From Streptomyces sp. NBC_01335 (GTDB taxonomy: Bacteria; Actinomycetota; Actinomycetes; Streptomycetales; Streptomycetaceae), in assembly GCF_035953295.1 (NCBI RefSeq), contig NZ_CP108370.1, forward strand, positions 3,811,001-3,875,000: a DNA stretch of 64,000 nt. Direction: 5' to 3'. The notes below the pieces were generated by a model that saw only the letters and a program-made list of their open reading frames with translations, was not told the origin of the DNA and did not search any database. The position numbers were made by a program, and so were the translations under genes. Positions 1 to 9,751 of the stretch are shown piece by piece (positions within the stretch are counted from its first letter, which is position 1; the number at the start of each line of letters is the position of its first letter).

Positions 1-1748
1 GGCACCAGGTGGTCGACCAGCGTGGCGTGCGTCCGGCGCTTGGCCTGGGTGCCCTCGCCCGGGTCGTTGACGAGGAACGGGTAGACCAGCGGCAGGTCGC
101 CGAGGGCCGCGTCCGGTCCGCAGGCGGCGGAGAGCCCGGCGTTCTTGCCGGGCAGCCACTCCAGGTTGCCGTGCTTGCCGAGGTGGATCATCGCGTCGGC
201 GCCGAAGCCGCCGTCGTCGGCGGTGGCGGCGATCCAGCGGTAGGCGGCCAGGTAGTGGTGCGAGGGCGGCAGATCGGGGTCGTGGTAGATCGCGATCGGG
301 TTCTCGCCGAAGCCGCGCGGCGGCTGGATGAGGATCAGCAGATTGCCGCGCCGCAGCGCCGCGAGGACGATGTCGCCCTCCGGGTTCGCCGAACGGTCCA
401 CGAACATCTCGCCGGGCGCCGGGCCCCAGTGCTCCTCCACGGCGGATCGCAGCCCGGCGGGGAGGGTGGCGAACCAGCGGCGGTAGTCGGCCGCCGGGAT
501 GCGGACCGGGTTGGCGGCCAGCTGCTCCTCGGTCAGCCACTCCTGGTCGTGGCCGCCCGCCTCGATCAGCGCGTAGATCAGCTCGTCGCCGTCGCCGGAG
601 ACCAGGCCCGGGATCCCGTCCTCGGGCCCGAAGTCGTACCCTTCGGCGCGCAGTCGGCGCAGCAGGGCGACGGCGCTCGCGGGGGTGTCCAGGCCGACCG
701 CGTTGCCGATGCGGGAGTGCTTGGTCGGGTACGCGGAGAGCACCAGGGCGATCCGCTTCTGCGCGTTCGGGATGTGCCTCAGGCGGGCGTGGCGGACGGC
801 GATTCCGGCGACCCGGGCGGCGCGCTCGGGGTCGGGGACGTACGCGGGCAGGCCGTCCGCGTCGATCTCCTTGAAGGAGAACGGCACCGTGATCAGGCGC
901 CCGTCGAACTCCGGCACCGCGATCTGGGTGGCCGCGTCCAGCGGGGAGACGCCCTCGTCGTTCTCCTCCCACGCGGCGCGCGAGCCGGTCAGGCAGAGCG
1001 CCTGGAGGATCGGTACGTCGAGCCCGGTCAGGGCGCCCGCGTCCCAGGACTCGTCGTCGCCGCCCGCCGACGCCTCGGCCGGGCGGGTGCCGCCCGCCGC
1101 GAGGACGGTGGTCACGATCGCGTCGGCCGCGCGCAGGGCGTCGATCAGCCCGGGTTCGGGGGTACGGAGCGAGGCCACGTAGAGCGGCAGCGCGCGGGCC
1201 CCGGCGTCCTCCACGGCGGTGCAGAGCGCGTCCACGAACGCGGTGTTGCCGCTCATGTGGTGGGCGCGGTAGTAGAGCACCGCCACCGTGGGCGCGGCCT
1301 CGGGAAGCTCACGGGCGGTCCGCTCCAGCGGGCCCCAGGCGGGGGCCGGGGCGGGCGGCTCGAAGCCGTGGCCGGTGAGCAGCACGGTGTCGGAGAGGAA
1401 CCGGGCCAGCTGGCCGAGGTTGTCCGGGCCGCCGTGCGCGAGGTAGGCGTGGGCCTCGGCGGCGATGCCGATCGGGACGGTGGACGCGGCCATCAGCTGG
1501 GCGTCGGGGGCCTGTTCGCCGGTGAGGACGACGACCGGGAGGCCGGCGGCCCTGACCTGGTCGAGCCCCTCCTCCCAGGCGCGCACCCCGCCGAGGAGGC
1601 GGACCACCACGAGCTCGGCGCCGTCGAGCAGCGCCGGGAGCCGGTCGAGCGGGAGGCGGGAGGGGTTGGCGTACCGGTAGCGGACCGGGCCCTCGCAGGC
1701 GCGGGCGCTCAGCAGGTCGGTGTCGGAGGTCGACAGGAGCAGGATCAT
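1..1748 (-). CDS. cobN: Cobaltochelatase large subunit CobN, 3' end beyond window
   Basis: Inserts cobalt into hydrogenobyrinate a,c-diamide with CobS/CobT-type partners (aerobic corrin pathway). About 582 N-terminal residues are visible of a family that usually exceeds 1200; the frame is open to the window edge, so this is an edge cut, not a truncation. The ATG (MILLLSTSDTDLL) follows an AAGGG Shine-Dalgarno. CobN/BchH-type stretches are readable: YYRAHHMSGN near residue 155, LSAYPTKHSRIGNAVGLD near 345, and AMIHLGKHGNLEWLPGK near 535. The gene lies behind a cobalamin riboswitch and diverges from cobG. Family assignment is secure; the chelatase-versus-magnesium-chelatase question is settled by the neighbouring cob genes. 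Confidence 0.96.
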   Translation of the reverse strand, partial: MILLLSTSDTDLLSARACEGPVRYRYANPSRLPLDRLPALLDGAELVVVRLLGGVRAWEEGLDQVRAAGLPVVVLTGEQAPDAQLMAASTVPIGIAAEAHAYLAHGGPDNLGQLARFLSDTVLLTGHGFEPPAPAPAWGPLERTARELPEAAPTVAVLYYRAHHMSGNTAFVDALCTAVEDAGARALPLYVASLRTPEPGLIDALRAADAIVTTVLAAGGTRPAEASAGGDDESWDAGALTGLDVPILQALCLTGSRAAWEENDEGVSPLDAATQIAVPEFDGRLITVPFSFKEIDADGLPAYVPDPERAARVAGIAVRHARLRHIPNAQKRIALVLSAYPTKHSRIGNAVGLDTPASAVALLRRLRAEGYDFGPEDGIPGLVSGDGDELIYALIEAGGHDQEWLTEEQLAANPVRIPAADYRRWFATLPAGLRSAVEEHWGPAPGEMFVDRSANPEGDIVLAALRRGNLLILIQPPRGFGENPIAIYHDPDLPPSHHYLAAYRWIAATADDGGFGADAMIHLGKHGNLEWLPGKNAGLSAACGPDAALGDLPLVYPFLVNDPGEGTQAKRRTHATLVDHLV

Positions 1749-1754
1749 GCCGAG

Positions 1755-1922
1755 TCAGCCCTTCCCCGGGGTGTCCACGCCCCGGGCGGTGTCGGACGGC
1801 GGGAGTTCCTGACTCGTACGGCCGCGTAAGCGGGCCGGACTCACAGTGGCGGGACCGCGCCGGAATCTCACCGGGCTTCCTCCCATGGCGCCGTCTGGCG
1901 TCGGCGGACCGAATGGTCCACC
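1755..1922 (-). promoter_or_regulatory. Cobalamin (B12) riboswitch in the cobN leader
   Basis: The leftward strand carries the hallmark B12-box core GCCACTGTGA (1841-1850). Before it runs the GGAAGCCCGGTGAGA-type element followed by CCGGCGCGGTCCC. Downstream, an 8-nt segment CGAGTCAG (1816-1809) can pair with CTGACTCG (1758-1751) just before the cobN start. That pairing encloses a CCCGGGG/CCCCGGG hairpin and the AAGGG Shine-Dalgarno. Known members bind adenosylcobalamin and shut down expression. The position suggests control of translation initiation, which is inference. Outer boundaries are approximate. Confidence 0.93.
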
Positions 1923-1928
1923 GTGAGC

Positions 1929-1934
1929 ATCCTA
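1929..1934 (-). promoter_or_regulatory. Predicted -10 box for the cobN transcript
   Basis: Reading leftward, TAGGAT lies about 7 nt before the first nucleotides that fit the riboswitch, giving a start near 1922. It sits inside a CCTAGG palindrome. No convincing -35 hexamer was seen. Confidence 0.4.
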
Positions 1935-2032
1935 GGGTGTCCGTCTCCGGCACGGCAGAGGGCCTCCGTGCGCGGCACAGGTCACATGTGCGCGCCGGTG
2001 ACCCTTTCAGGGACCTGGGTATGCTCGCCGCC

Positions 2033-3334
2033 ATGTCCGCAACCGCCGATTCGCCCGGTTCCCCGGCCGCCGACACCGCCCGGACCGGCGGCGACGCCTG
2101 TCCGGGAACGCTGCGGCTGCACCGGGCGGACGACGGTGCGCTGGCGCGCGTACGGATACCCGGCGGGGTGCTGATCGCCGCTCAGGCACGCACCCTGCTG
2201 GCCGCGGCCGAGCGGCTCGGCGACGGCGAACTGCACCTCACCTCGCGCGGCAACCTCCAACTCCGCGGCCTGGGCGGTGACTGCGGCGGCGCACTCGCCG
2301 AACTCCTGCGCGGGGCAGGGATGTTGCCCTCCGACCGGCATGAACGCGTCCGGAACGCCGTCGCCTCCCCGCTCTCCGGTCTCGACACCTCCGGGCACCC
2401 CGACATACGTTCCTGGCTCACCGAGTTGGACGCCCTGCTCTGCGGGAGCGAGCGGGCCGCCGCACTCTCCGGCCGCTTCCTCTTCGCCCTCGACGACGGA
2501 CGCGGCGACGTCGACGCGCTGGGCGCCGACCTCACTCTGATCGCGGTCGACGGCGCACGGGCGCTGCTCCGGATCGGCGCGGGCGGCCCCCTCCTCCCCG
2601 TCCCCTTCGAGGCGGCCCCGCGCGCCGCGCTGCTCGCGGCCGAGGCCTTCCTCGACCTCGCGGCCGACCCGGCCGTCTGGCGGATCTCCGCCCTCCCCGA
2701 CGCCGCCCGCGCCGCCCTCCCCGCCGAGGCCGCCCGCCGCGCGGGGCTCGCGCCCATGACCGTCGACGGACCGCCCGGCCCAGCCACCCCCGCAGCCCCC
2801 GCGCCCGGCGCCGTCACCGGACCCGGCGGCGCGGTCGCGCTGCACCTCGGCGTACCGATGGGGCGGCTGACCGGGGCGCGGTGGCGGGCACTCGTGGAGA
2901 CCGCCGAACGCCTCGGCTCCGGCGAGCTGCGCTGCACCCCGTGGCGGGGGGTCGTCGTGCCGGGTCTGGCCGCCGGAGGCGCCCGGGAGGCCCTGGACGT
3001 GCTCGCCGACGCCGGTCTGGTGACCGGGCCCGACTCGCCGTGGGCCGGGGTCGGCGCCTGCGTCGGGCGCCCCGGCTGCGCGAAGTCGCTGGCCGATGTG
3101 CGGGCCGAGGCGGAGGCCGCGCTCGGACCGGTCGGGCGGCTGCCCGTGTACTGGTCCGGGTGCGAACGCCGCTGCGGCCACCCCCACGGGGAGTGGATCG
3201 ACGTCGTCGCCACCCCGGCGGGACACCGGATCGCGCGCGTGCGGGGGGAGTCGCGGGACGCGCCGGTGACCGTCCCGGACGATCCGGCCGCGCTCGCCGC
3301 AGCGGTGGCGGCGGCACGGGGCGTCCGTACCTGA
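2033..3334 (+). CDS. cobG: CobG, precorrin-3B synthase
   Basis: Oxygen-dependent conversion of precorrin-3A to precorrin-3B, the step that marks the aerobic B12 route. 433 residues, with two nitrite/sulfite-reductase ferredoxin-like halves ([11 protein letters not shown] near residue 67; [12 protein letters not shown] near 300). The Fe-S cysteines C343-x5-C349 and C377-x3-C381 are intact (CVGRPGC, CERRC). The start is chosen because TATGCT (2020-2025) lies 7 nt before this ATG, the leaderless arrangement. An in-frame ATG at 2021 with AGGGA upstream is an alternative. It diverges from cobN and is followed by cobH and the cobIJ fusion. The sulfite reductase superfamily is the only realistic alternative, and context argues against it. 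Confidence 0.9.
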   Translation: MSATADSPGSPAADTARTGGDACPGTLRLHRADDGALARVRIPGGVLIAAQARTLLAAAERLGDGELHLTSRGNLQLRGLGGDCGGALAELLRGAGMLPSDRHERVRNAVASPLSGLDTSGHPDIRSWLTELDALLCGSERAAALSGRFLFALDDGRGDVDALGADLTLIAVDGARALLRIGAGGPLLPVPFEAAPRAALLAAEAFLDLAADPAVWRISALPDAARAALPAEAARRAGLAPMTVDGPPGPATPAAPAPGAVTGPGGAVALHLGVPMGRLTGARWRALVETAERLGSGELRCTPWRGVVVPGLAAGGAREALDVLADAGLVTGPDSPWAGVGACVGRPGCAKSLADVRAEAEAALGPVGRLPVYWSGCERRCGHPHGEWIDVVATPAGHRIARVRGESRDAPVTVPDDPAALAAAVAAARGVRT

Positions 3335-3432
3335 CCGCCCGCACCCCTGAACACGCGTCCCGCCCGCCCCACCGAACCGACCACGCCCCGGCACAGGACC
3401 GCCCGTGCCCGACCGAAGAAAGCGACAGCACT

Positions 3433-4059
3433 GTGCATCAGTACGAGAAGGACGGACCGGCGATCTACCGCCAGTCCTTCGCCACCATCCGCGCGGAGGC
3501 GGATCTCGCCGGTCTGCCCGCCGACGTCAGCCAGGTCGCGGTCCGGATGATCCACGCGTGCGGCATGGTCGACCTCGTACGCGACCTCGCCTTCTCCCCG
3601 GCCGCCGTGGCCGACGCCCGCGCCGCGCTCCGCGCCGGGGCCCCGATCCTCTGCGACGTGGCGATGGTCGCCAGCGGGGTCACCCGCAAGCGGCTGCCCG
3701 CGGAGAACGAGGTCGTCTGCACCCTCTCCGACCCCTCGGTGCCCGAGCTGGCCCGGCAGCTGGGCACCACCCGCAGCGCCGCCGCGCTGGAGCTGTGGCG
3801 GGACCGGCTGGAGGGTTCGGTCGTCGCCATCGGCAACGCGCCCACCGCGCTCTTCCGGCTGCTGGAGATGATCGAGGAGGGCGCACCGCTGCCCGCCGCC
3901 GTCATCGGTGTCCCGGTCGGCTTCATCGGCGCGGCCGAGTCCAAGGAGGCCCTCGCGGCGCACGTCTCCGGGGTCCAGCACCTCGTGGTGCGCGGTCGTC
4001 GGGGCGGCAGCGCCCTGGCGGCGGCCGCCGTCAACGCCCTCGCGAGCGAGGAGGAGTGA
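3433..4059 (+). CDS. cobH: CobH, precorrin-8X methylmutase
   Basis: Moves the methyl group from C11 to C12 of precorrin-8X to give hydrogenobyrinate. 208 residues, the normal family length. Recognisable blocks are [14 protein letters not shown] near residue 12, the histidine-bearing [13 protein letters not shown] near 40, [17 protein letters not shown] near 75, and the [14 protein letters not shown] loop near 165. The GTG start ([12 protein letters not shown]) is the standard family start. It lies 98 bp after cobG and shares a GTGA overlap with cobIJ, so translation is probably coupled. Confidence 0.95.
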   Translation: MHQYEKDGPAIYRQSFATIRAEADLAGLPADVSQVAVRMIHACGMVDLVRDLAFSPAAVADARAALRAGAPILCDVAMVASGVTRKRLPAENEVVCTLSDPSVPELARQLGTTRSAAALELWRDRLEGSVVAIGNAPTALFRLLEMIEEGAPLPAAVIGVPVGFIGAAESKEALAAHVSGVQHLVVRGRRGGSALAAAAVNALASEEE

Positions 4060-5624
4060 CCGGGACCGTCGCGGCGAACGAGAACGCCGCACACGCGTCC
4101 GCCCCCGCACGCGCCGACGCGGCGACCGGCGGCACGGGCCGGCTCTACGGGGTCGGCCTCGGCCCCGGCGACCCGGAGCTGATGACCGTCCGCGCGGTGC
4201 GGGCCATCGTCGAGGCGGACGTGATCGCCTTCCACAGCGCCCGGCACGGCCGCTCGATCGCCCGGTCCATCGCCGCCGCCCACATCCGCCCGGACCACAT
4301 CGAGGTACCGCTGGTCTACCCGGTCACGACGGAGACCACCGACCATCCGGGCGGCTACCGGGGGGCGCTGGAGGACTTCTACACCGAGGCGGCGGCCCGG
4401 CTCGCCGCGCACCTGGACGCGGGCCGCACGGTGGCCGTCCTCGCCGAGGGCGACCCGCTCTTCTACGGCTCGTACATGCACATGCACAAGCGGCTGGCGG
4501 ACCGTTACCCCGCCGAGGTCATCCCCGGGGTCACCTCGGTCAGCGCCGCCGCCGCACGGCTCGGCACCCCGCTCGTGGAGGGCGAGGAGATCCTCACCAT
4601 CCTCCCCGGCACCCTGCCGGAGGAGGAGCTGACGGCCCGGCTGGCGTCGACCGACTCCGCCGTGGTGATGAAGCTCGGCCGGACCTTCCCGGCGGTGCGC
4701 CGCGCGTTCGAGGCGTCCGGGCGGCTGCCCGAGGCGCGGTACGTCGAACGCGCCACGATGGCCGGGGAGCGCACCGGCCACCTCGCGGAGGTGGAGCCCG
4801 GCTCGGTGCCGTACTTCGCGGTCGCCGTGGTGCCCAGCCGGATCGACGCCCCGCGCCCCGAGCCGGTGCCCGGCTCCGGCGAGGTCGTGGTGGTCGGCAC
4901 CGGACCGGCCGGACCACTCTGGCTGACACCCGAGACGCGCGGGGCGCTGGCCGCCGCCGACGCGGTGGTCGGCTACACCACCTACCTGGACCGGGTACCG
5001 GTCCGGCCCGGCCAGGCCCGCCACGGCTCGGACAACAAGGTGGAGGCGGAGCGCGCCGAGTTCGCCCTCGACCTGGCCCGGCGCGGACACCGGGTGGCCG
5101 TCGTCTCCGGCGGCGACCCGGGCGTCTTCGCCATGGCGACGGCGGTCCTGGAAGCCGCCTCGCAACCGGAGTACGGGGACATCCCGGTACGCGTCCTGCC
5201 CGGGGTCACCGCGGCGAACGCCGCCGCCGCCCGCGCGGGCGCCCCGCTCGGCCACGACTACGCGACGATCTCCCTCTCCGACCGGCTCAAGCCCTGGGAG
5301 GTCATCGCCGAACGGCTGCGCGCCGCGGCCTCCGCCGACCTGGTGATCGCGCTCTACAACCCGGGCTCGAAGAGCCGCACCTGGCAGGTCGGCAAGGCCC
5401 GCGACCTGCTCCTCGAACACCGCTCCCCGGACACCCCGGTGGTGCTCGGCCGGGACGTCGGCGGCCCCGGGGAGAGCGTGCGTACGGTACGCCTCGCCGA
5501 TCTCGACCCGGCCGAGGTCGACATGCGCACCCTCCTGATCATCGGGTCCTCACAAACCCGACGGGTGGAGCGGCCCGACGGCACCCGGCTGGTCTGGACC
5601 CCGCGCCGCTACCCGGAGGCGTAG
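4056..5624 (+). CDS. cobIJ: CobI-CobJ fusion: precorrin-2 C20- and precorrin-3B C17-methyltransferase
   Basis: Two SAM-dependent corrin methyltransferases in one 522-residue chain. Residues ~30-265 are CobI-like ([46 protein letters not shown]). Residues ~275-515 are CobJ-like ([54 protein letters not shown]). CobJ also performs the ring contraction. The GTG start overlaps the cobH stop and has GAGGAG upstream. The stop lies 16 bp from the convergent cobK stop. CobIJ fusions are known in actinomycetes; each half is about the length of a free-standing enzyme, so both are expected to be active. Confidence 0.95.
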   Translation: MTGTVAANENAAHASAPARADAATGGTGRLYGVGLGPGDPELMTVRAVRAIVEADVIAFHSARHGRSIARSIAAAHIRPDHIEVPLVYPVTTETTDHPGGYRGALEDFYTEAAARLAAHLDAGRTVAVLAEGDPLFYGSYMHMHKRLADRYPAEVIPGVTSVSAAAARLGTPLVEGEEILTILPGTLPEEELTARLASTDSAVVMKLGRTFPAVRRAFEASGRLPEARYVERATMAGERTGHLAEVEPGSVPYFAVAVVPSRIDAPRPEPVPGSGEVVVVGTGPAGPLWLTPETRGALAAADAVVGYTTYLDRVPVRPGQARHGSDNKVEAERAEFALDLARRGHRVAVVSGGDPGVFAMATAVLEAASQPEYGDIPVRVLPGVTAANAAAARAGAPLGHDYATISLSDRLKPWEVIAERLRAAASADLVIALYNPGSKSRTWQVGKARDLLLEHRSPDTPVVLGRDVGGPGESVRTVRLADLDPAEVDMRTLLIIGSSQTRRVERPDGTRLVWTPRRYPEA

Positions 5625-5640
5625 CTTCGGCCCCGAGGGC

Positions 5641-6453
5641 TCACCCCCGGCCCAGGCAGGCGCTCAGCCAGGTCAGGGCCTCGGCCGGGGTCGCGGCCAC
5701 CGGTACCCCTTCCGGGACCGGTGGCCGCCGCACGACCACCACCGGAATCCCGGCCTCCCGGGCCGCCGCCAGCTTCGGCGCGGTGGCCGCGCCCCCGCTG
5801 TCCTTGGTGACCAGCACCTCGATGCCGTACCGCCGGATCAGCTCCCGCTCGCCCGCCAGGGTGAACGGCCCCCGGTCGAGGAGCACCTCCATCCGCGCCG
5901 GGTACGGCGGCTCCGGCGCGTCCACCGACCGCATCAGAAACCAGAGTTCGTTCAACTCCGCGAAGGCCGCCAGCCCCATCCGGCCGGTGGTGAGGAAGAC
6001 CCGCCCGCCGAGCGACGGCAGCAGGGCAGCGGCCTCCTCCAGGGAGCCGGCCGGGTGCCAGTCGTCGGCCGGGCCGGCCACCCAGCCGGGGCGGCGGAGC
6101 GCCAGCAGGGGAACATGGGCCGAGGCGGCGGCGCGGGCCGCGTGGAAACTGATCGTTCCGGCGAAAGGATGGGTGGCGTCGATGAGCGCATCCACCCGGT
6201 GCTCCCGCAGCCACGCGGCGAGCCCCTCCGTACCGCCGAAGCCGCCGACGCGGACCTCGCCCGGCGGCAGCACCGGCCGGGCCACCCGCCCGGCGAGCGA
6301 GCTCGTCACCCGCAGGGGCCTGCGCCCTCCGGCCGGTATCTCCGCGGCCAGCGCCTCCGCCAGCCGGCGGGCCTCGGTCGTGCCGCCGAGCACGAGGACG
6401 TGCTCCGGGGAGTCAGGATCGTCCGGCATGTCGGGCAGCGGTATCGGCACCAT
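5641..6453 (-). CDS. cobK: CobK, precorrin-6A reductase
   Basis: NADPH-dependent reduction of precorrin-6A to precorrin-6B. 270 residues. Family blocks include VLVLGGTTEARRLAEAL at the N-terminus, LIDATHPFAGTIS near residue 90, LTTGRMGLAAF, and a C-terminal VTKDSGGAATAPKLAAARE motif. The ATG at 6453 is preferred because GGAAGG lies 9 nt upstream; the in-frame ATG at 6429 lacks a ribosome site. It is transcribed divergently from cbiD across 49 bp, so the two probably share a regulatory gap. Confidence 0.93.
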   Translation of the reverse strand: MVPIPLPDMPDDPDSPEHVLVLGGTTEARRLAEALAAEIPAGGRRPLRVTSSLAGRVARPVLPPGEVRVGGFGGTEGLAAWLREHRVDALIDATHPFAGTISFHAARAAASAHVPLLALRRPGWVAGPADDWHPAGSLEEAAALLPSLGGRVFLTTGRMGLAAFAELNELWFLMRSVDAPEPPYPARMEVLLDRGPFTLAGERELIRRYGIEVLVTKDSGGAATAPKLAAAREAGIPVVVVRRPPVPEGVPVAATPAEALTWLSACLGRG

Positions 6454-6502
6454 CGAGGGAGACCTTCCGTGAGCAGTGAGGCCACCGTCGAGGGGACCTG
6501 CC

Positions 6503-7621
6503 ATGAGCGGTGAGGCGAAGGGCGGACGCGAGGCCCAACTCAAACACACCGGTCTGCGCCCCGGTTGGACCACCGGCGCCTGCGCGACGGCGGCGACCAC
6601 CGCCGCGTACACCGCGCTGCTGACCGGGGAGTTCCCCGACCCGGTGACCATCACCCTGCCGAAGGGCCAGACCCCCGCGTTCGCGCTCGCCGTCGAGTCG
6701 CTGGTGGACGGCACCGCGACCGCCGGGGTGGTCAAGGACGCGGGCGACGACCCGGACGTGACCCACGGGGCGCTGGTCAGGTCGACGGTACGGGCGCTGC
6801 CGCCGGGCTCCGGCGTGGTGTTCCGGGCGGGCCCGGGCGTCGGCACGGTGACCCTGCCCGGGCTGCCGCTGGACGTCGGCGAACCGGCGATCAACCCGGT
6901 GCCCCGGCAGCTGATGCGCGAGCACGTGGCCCGGGTCGCGGCGGAGCACGGCGGGACCGGGGACGTGGAGGTCACCCTCTCCGTGGACGACGGCGAGGAG
7001 ATCGCACGTTTCACGTGGAACGGTCGCCTCGGCATCCTCGGGGGGCTCTCCATCCTCGGCACCACCGGGGTCGTCGTGCCGTACTCCTGCTCGGCGTGGA
7101 TCGACTCGATCCGGCGCGGGGTCGACGTGGCGCTGGCCGCCGGACAAACCCATGTGGCGGGGTGCACCGGCTCGACCTCGGAGAAGACGGTCGTCGCGGA
7201 GTACGGCCTGCCCCAGATCGCCCTGCTGGACATGGGCGACTTCGCGGGGGCCGTGCTCAAGTACGTACGCCGCCATCCGGTACCCCGGCTCACGATCTGC
7301 GGCGGTTTCGCCAAGCTGTCGAAGCTCGCCGCCGGGCACATGGACCTGCACTCGGCGCGCTCCCAGGTGGACAAGGGGTTTCTCGCCGAACTCGCCCGGG
7401 CGGGCGGTGCGGACGAGGAGCTGGCCGAGGCGGTGGCGGGTGCCAACACCGGACTCGCCGCACTCCAGTCGTGCGCGGCGGCCGGGGTTCCGCTGGGCGA
7501 CCTGGTGGCGGTGGCCGCCCGGGACCAGGCCCTGGAGGTGCTGCGCGGGGCGCCGGTCGCGGTGGACGTGATCTGCGTCGACCGGGCCGGGACCGTGGTC
7601 GGGCGCAGCGCGGTCCGCTGA
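6503..7621 (+). CDS. cbiD: CbiD, (cobalt-)precorrin-5B C1-methyltransferase
   Basis: Methylates C1 of the corrin ring and drives loss of the acetaldehyde fragment; classically the anaerobic-route counterpart of CobF. 372 residues. Motifs visible are LRPGWTTGACATAATTAAY near residue 17, VKDAGDDPDVTHG near 85, GTTGVVVPYSCSAW near 180, and a glycine-rich stretch near 255 (ICGGFAKLSKLAAGHMDLHS). The ATG is chosen for AGGGGA 7 nt upstream over the GTG at 6476. It converges on cobM with a 15-bp gap. Its presence beside CobG means this organism uses a mixed aerobic/anaerobic gene set. Confidence 0.93.
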   Translation: MSGEAKGGREAQLKHTGLRPGWTTGACATAATTAAYTALLTGEFPDPVTITLPKGQTPAFALAVESLVDGTATAGVVKDAGDDPDVTHGALVRSTVRALPPGSGVVFRAGPGVGTVTLPGLPLDVGEPAINPVPRQLMREHVARVAAEHGGTGDVEVTLSVDDGEEIARFTWNGRLGILGGLSILGTTGVVVPYSCSAWIDSIRRGVDVALAAGQTHVAGCTGSTSEKTVVAEYGLPQIALLDMGDFAGAVLKYVRRHPVPRLTICGGFAKLSKLAAGHMDLHSARSQVDKGFLAELARAGGADEELAEAVAGANTGLAALQSCAAAGVPLGDLVAVAARDQALEVLRGAPVAVDVICVDRAGTVVGRSAVR

Positions 7622-7636
7622 GGGGGGACCCGTGTT

Positions 7637-8386
7637 TCAGCAGGTGTGGCGGTCGCGCTCCGGCGAGTAGAGGTGGCTGTCGCGGAACTGCTCCGCGCCC
7701 AGGGTGCGCCCGACCAGGATGACCGCCGTACGGATCACCCCGGCGTCCCTCACCTGGCCCGCGATGGTCTCCAGGGTGCCGCGCAGCACGATCTCGTCGG
7801 GCCGGGAGGCCATCGCCACCACGGCGGCCGGGCAGTCCGCCCCGTAGTGCGGCAGCAGCTCCTCCACCACCCGGTCCGCGTACCGGGCGGCCAGGTGGAG
7901 CACCAGCAGGGCGCCGCTGCGGCCGAGCGTGGCCAGGTCCTCGCCCTGAGGCATGGCGGTGGCCCGCTGGGCGATGCGGGTCAGGATGACCGTCTGACCG
8001 ACCGTCGGCACGGTCAGCTCCCGCTTGAGCGCCGCGGCGGCGGCGGCGAACGCGGGGACCCCGGGCACCACTTCGTAACGAACCCCGGCGTCGTCGAGCC
8101 GCTTCATCTGCTCGTTGACCGCGCTGAACACGGACGGGTCGCCGGAGTGCAGCCGGGCGACGTCGTGGCCCTCGGTGTGGGCGCGGACCAGTTCGGCGGT
8201 GATCTGGTCGATGTCCAGGCCCTGGGTGTCGATCAGCCGGGCCTCCGGCGGGCAGTCGGCGAGCAGTTCGCGGGGCACCAGGCTGCCCGCGTAGAGGCAG
8301 ACCGGGCTGGCGGCGAGGAGCCGGGCACCGCGCACCGTGATCAGGTCGGCCGCGCCGGGCCCAGCGCCGATGAAGTACACGGTCAT
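7637..8386 (-). CDS. cobM: CobM, precorrin-4 C11-methyltransferase
   Basis: SAM-dependent methylation of precorrin-4 at C11. 249 residues, the usual length. The N-terminus MTVYFIGAGPGAADLITVRG is the classic uroporphyrin-III-methyltransferase-family glycine loop. Also visible are YAGSLVPRELL, LHSGDPSVFSAVNEQ, VVPGVPAFAAAAAAL and ILTRIAQRATAMP. The ATG overlaps the cobL stop (ATGA), so the two are translationally coupled. It could be labelled CbiF in anaerobic nomenclature; the chemistry is the same. Confidence 0.95.
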   Translation of the reverse strand: MTVYFIGAGPGAADLITVRGARLLAASPVCLYAGSLVPRELLADCPPEARLIDTQGLDIDQITAELVRAHTEGHDVARLHSGDPSVFSAVNEQMKRLDDAGVRYEVVPGVPAFAAAAAALKRELTVPTVGQTVILTRIAQRATAMPQGEDLATLGRSGALLVLHLAARYADRVVEELLPHYGADCPAAVVAMASRPDEIVLRGTLETIAGQVRDAGVIRTAVILVGRTLGAEQFRDSHLYSPERDRHTC

Positions 8387-9675
8387 GAGGTCTCTCCCGA
8401 GGAGTCGTGGGGCTTGCGTACGGACCACTGGGTGACGGGCATCGCCTGACGCCAGCCGGTGAAGCCACCGACCGGGACGGCGTGGGCCACCGCGAGCCGG
8501 ACGAGTTCGCCGCCGTGGCGCCGGTAGCGGTCGGCGAGCAGCGCCTCCGACTCCAGCGTGACGGTGTTGGCGACCAGCCGTCCCCCGGCGGGCAGCGCGT
8601 CCCAGCAGGCGTCGATCAGCCCGGGGGCGGTCAGCCCGCCGCCGACGAAGACGGCGTCCGGCACCGGAAGTCCGGCGAGCGCCTGCGGGGCGCGCCCGGA
8701 GACCACCCGCAGCCCGGGCACGCCGAGCCGGTCGGCGTTGCGGCCGATCCGCGCGGCCCGCGCCTCGTCGCGTTCGACGGTGACCGCCCGGCAGGACGGG
8801 TGGGCGCGCATCCACTCGACGGCGATCGAGCCGGAGCCGCCTCCGATGTCCCAGAGGAGCTCGCCGGGCGCGGGTGCCAGCGCGGCGAGCGTCGCGGCCC
8901 GCACATGGCGCTTGGTGAGCTGCCCGTCGTGCTCGTAGGCGGTGTCGGGCAGCCCGGGGACGAGGCCGAGGCGGAGCGCCTCGGGGGTGGCGCGGCACTC
9001 CACGGCGACGAGGTTCAGCGGGTCGCCCGCCGGGCGGTCCCAGCCCTCGGCGGTTCCCTCGTGGCGGGCCTCGGCGGCGGAGCCGAGCTGTTCGAGGACG
9101 GTGAGCCGGCTCGGGCCGAAGCCGTGCGCGGTGAGCAGCGCGGCCACCGTCGCGGGGGTGGTGGCGTCGGCGCTCAGCACCAGCAGCCTGCGGCCGTCGT
9201 GCAGGGCGGCGAGCAGCCGGGCGGCGGGGCGGCCCACCAGGGTGACGGTCTCGGTGTCCTCGGCGGGCCAGCCGAGCCGGGCGCAGGCGTACGCCACCGA
9301 GGAGGGATGCGGCAGCACGCGCAGCGCCCCGGCGCCCAGCTCCTCGGTGAGCGCGCGGCCGATCCCGTAGAACATCGGGTCCCCGCTGGCCAGCACCGCG
9401 ACCCGGCTGCCCCGGTGGGCGGCGAGCAGACCCGCGACGGCGGGGCGCAGCGGCGAGGGCCACGCCACCCGCAGGCCCGCGCAGACGGCGGGCAGCAGCC
9501 CGAGCTGGCGCCCGCCGCCGATCAGCACCCCGGCCTCCAGCAGCGCGGTGCGGGCGGGCTCCGCCAGGCCCGCCCAGCCGTCCGCGCCGATGCCCACCAC
9601 GGTCACCGGGAGCCCCGGGGGTACGGCGGGCGGGGGCGCGGGGGAGTCGGGGGATGCGGGCGGGGCGGTGGGCAC
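8383..9675 (-). CDS. cobL: CobL, precorrin-6Y C5,15-methyltransferase (decarboxylating)
   Basis: Methylates C5 and C15 and removes the acetate carboxyl at C12. The N-terminal half is CbiE-like (VVGIGADGWAGL, LIGGGRQLGLL, LASGDPMFYGIGRAL, VLPHPSSVAYACARL). The C-terminal half from about residue 245 is CbiT-like with a SAM-binding LLWDIGGGSGSIAVEW and DAVFVGGGL. 430 residues from GTG 9675, which has GAGG 7 nt upstream. The more distal GTG at 9747 overlaps a predicted -10 box and is less likely. First gene of a cobL-cobM unit. Confidence 0.93.
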   Translation of the reverse strand: MPTAPPASPDSPAPPPAVPPGLPVTVVGIGADGWAGLAEPARTALLEAGVLIGGGRQLGLLPAVCAGLRVAWPSPLRPAVAGLLAAHRGSRVAVLASGDPMFYGIGRALTEELGAGALRVLPHPSSVAYACARLGWPAEDTETVTLVGRPAARLLAALHDGRRLLVLSADATTPATVAALLTAHGFGPSRLTVLEQLGSAAEARHEGTAEGWDRPAGDPLNLVAVECRATPEALRLGLVPGLPDTAYEHDGQLTKRHVRAATLAALAPAPGELLWDIGGGSGSIAVEWMRAHPSCRAVTVERDEARAARIGRNADRLGVPGLRVVSGRAPQALAGLPVPDAVFVGGGLTAPGLIDACWDALPAGGRLVANTVTLESEALLADRYRRHGGELVRLAVAHAVPVGGFTGWRQAMPVTQWSVRKPHDSSGETS

Positions 9676-9745
9676 GGCCGGACCTCGGTGTTCGGGGCGT
9701 TCGGGGGCGTTTTTCGGCGGGACGGGGAGGGGGAGACGCTGCCGC

Positions 9746-9751
9746 ACTCTA
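9746..9751 (-). promoter_or_regulatory. Predicted -10 box for cobL-cobM
   Basis: TAGAGT reading leftward, predicting a transcript start near 9739 and a leader of about 65 nt before the GTG at 9675. It argues against the upstream GTG start. No riboswitch-like core is visible in this leader. Confidence 0.35.

Noticed and set aside
1..1748. cobN as a truncated pseudogene
   Set aside because: The frame stays open to the window edge; only the window cuts it.
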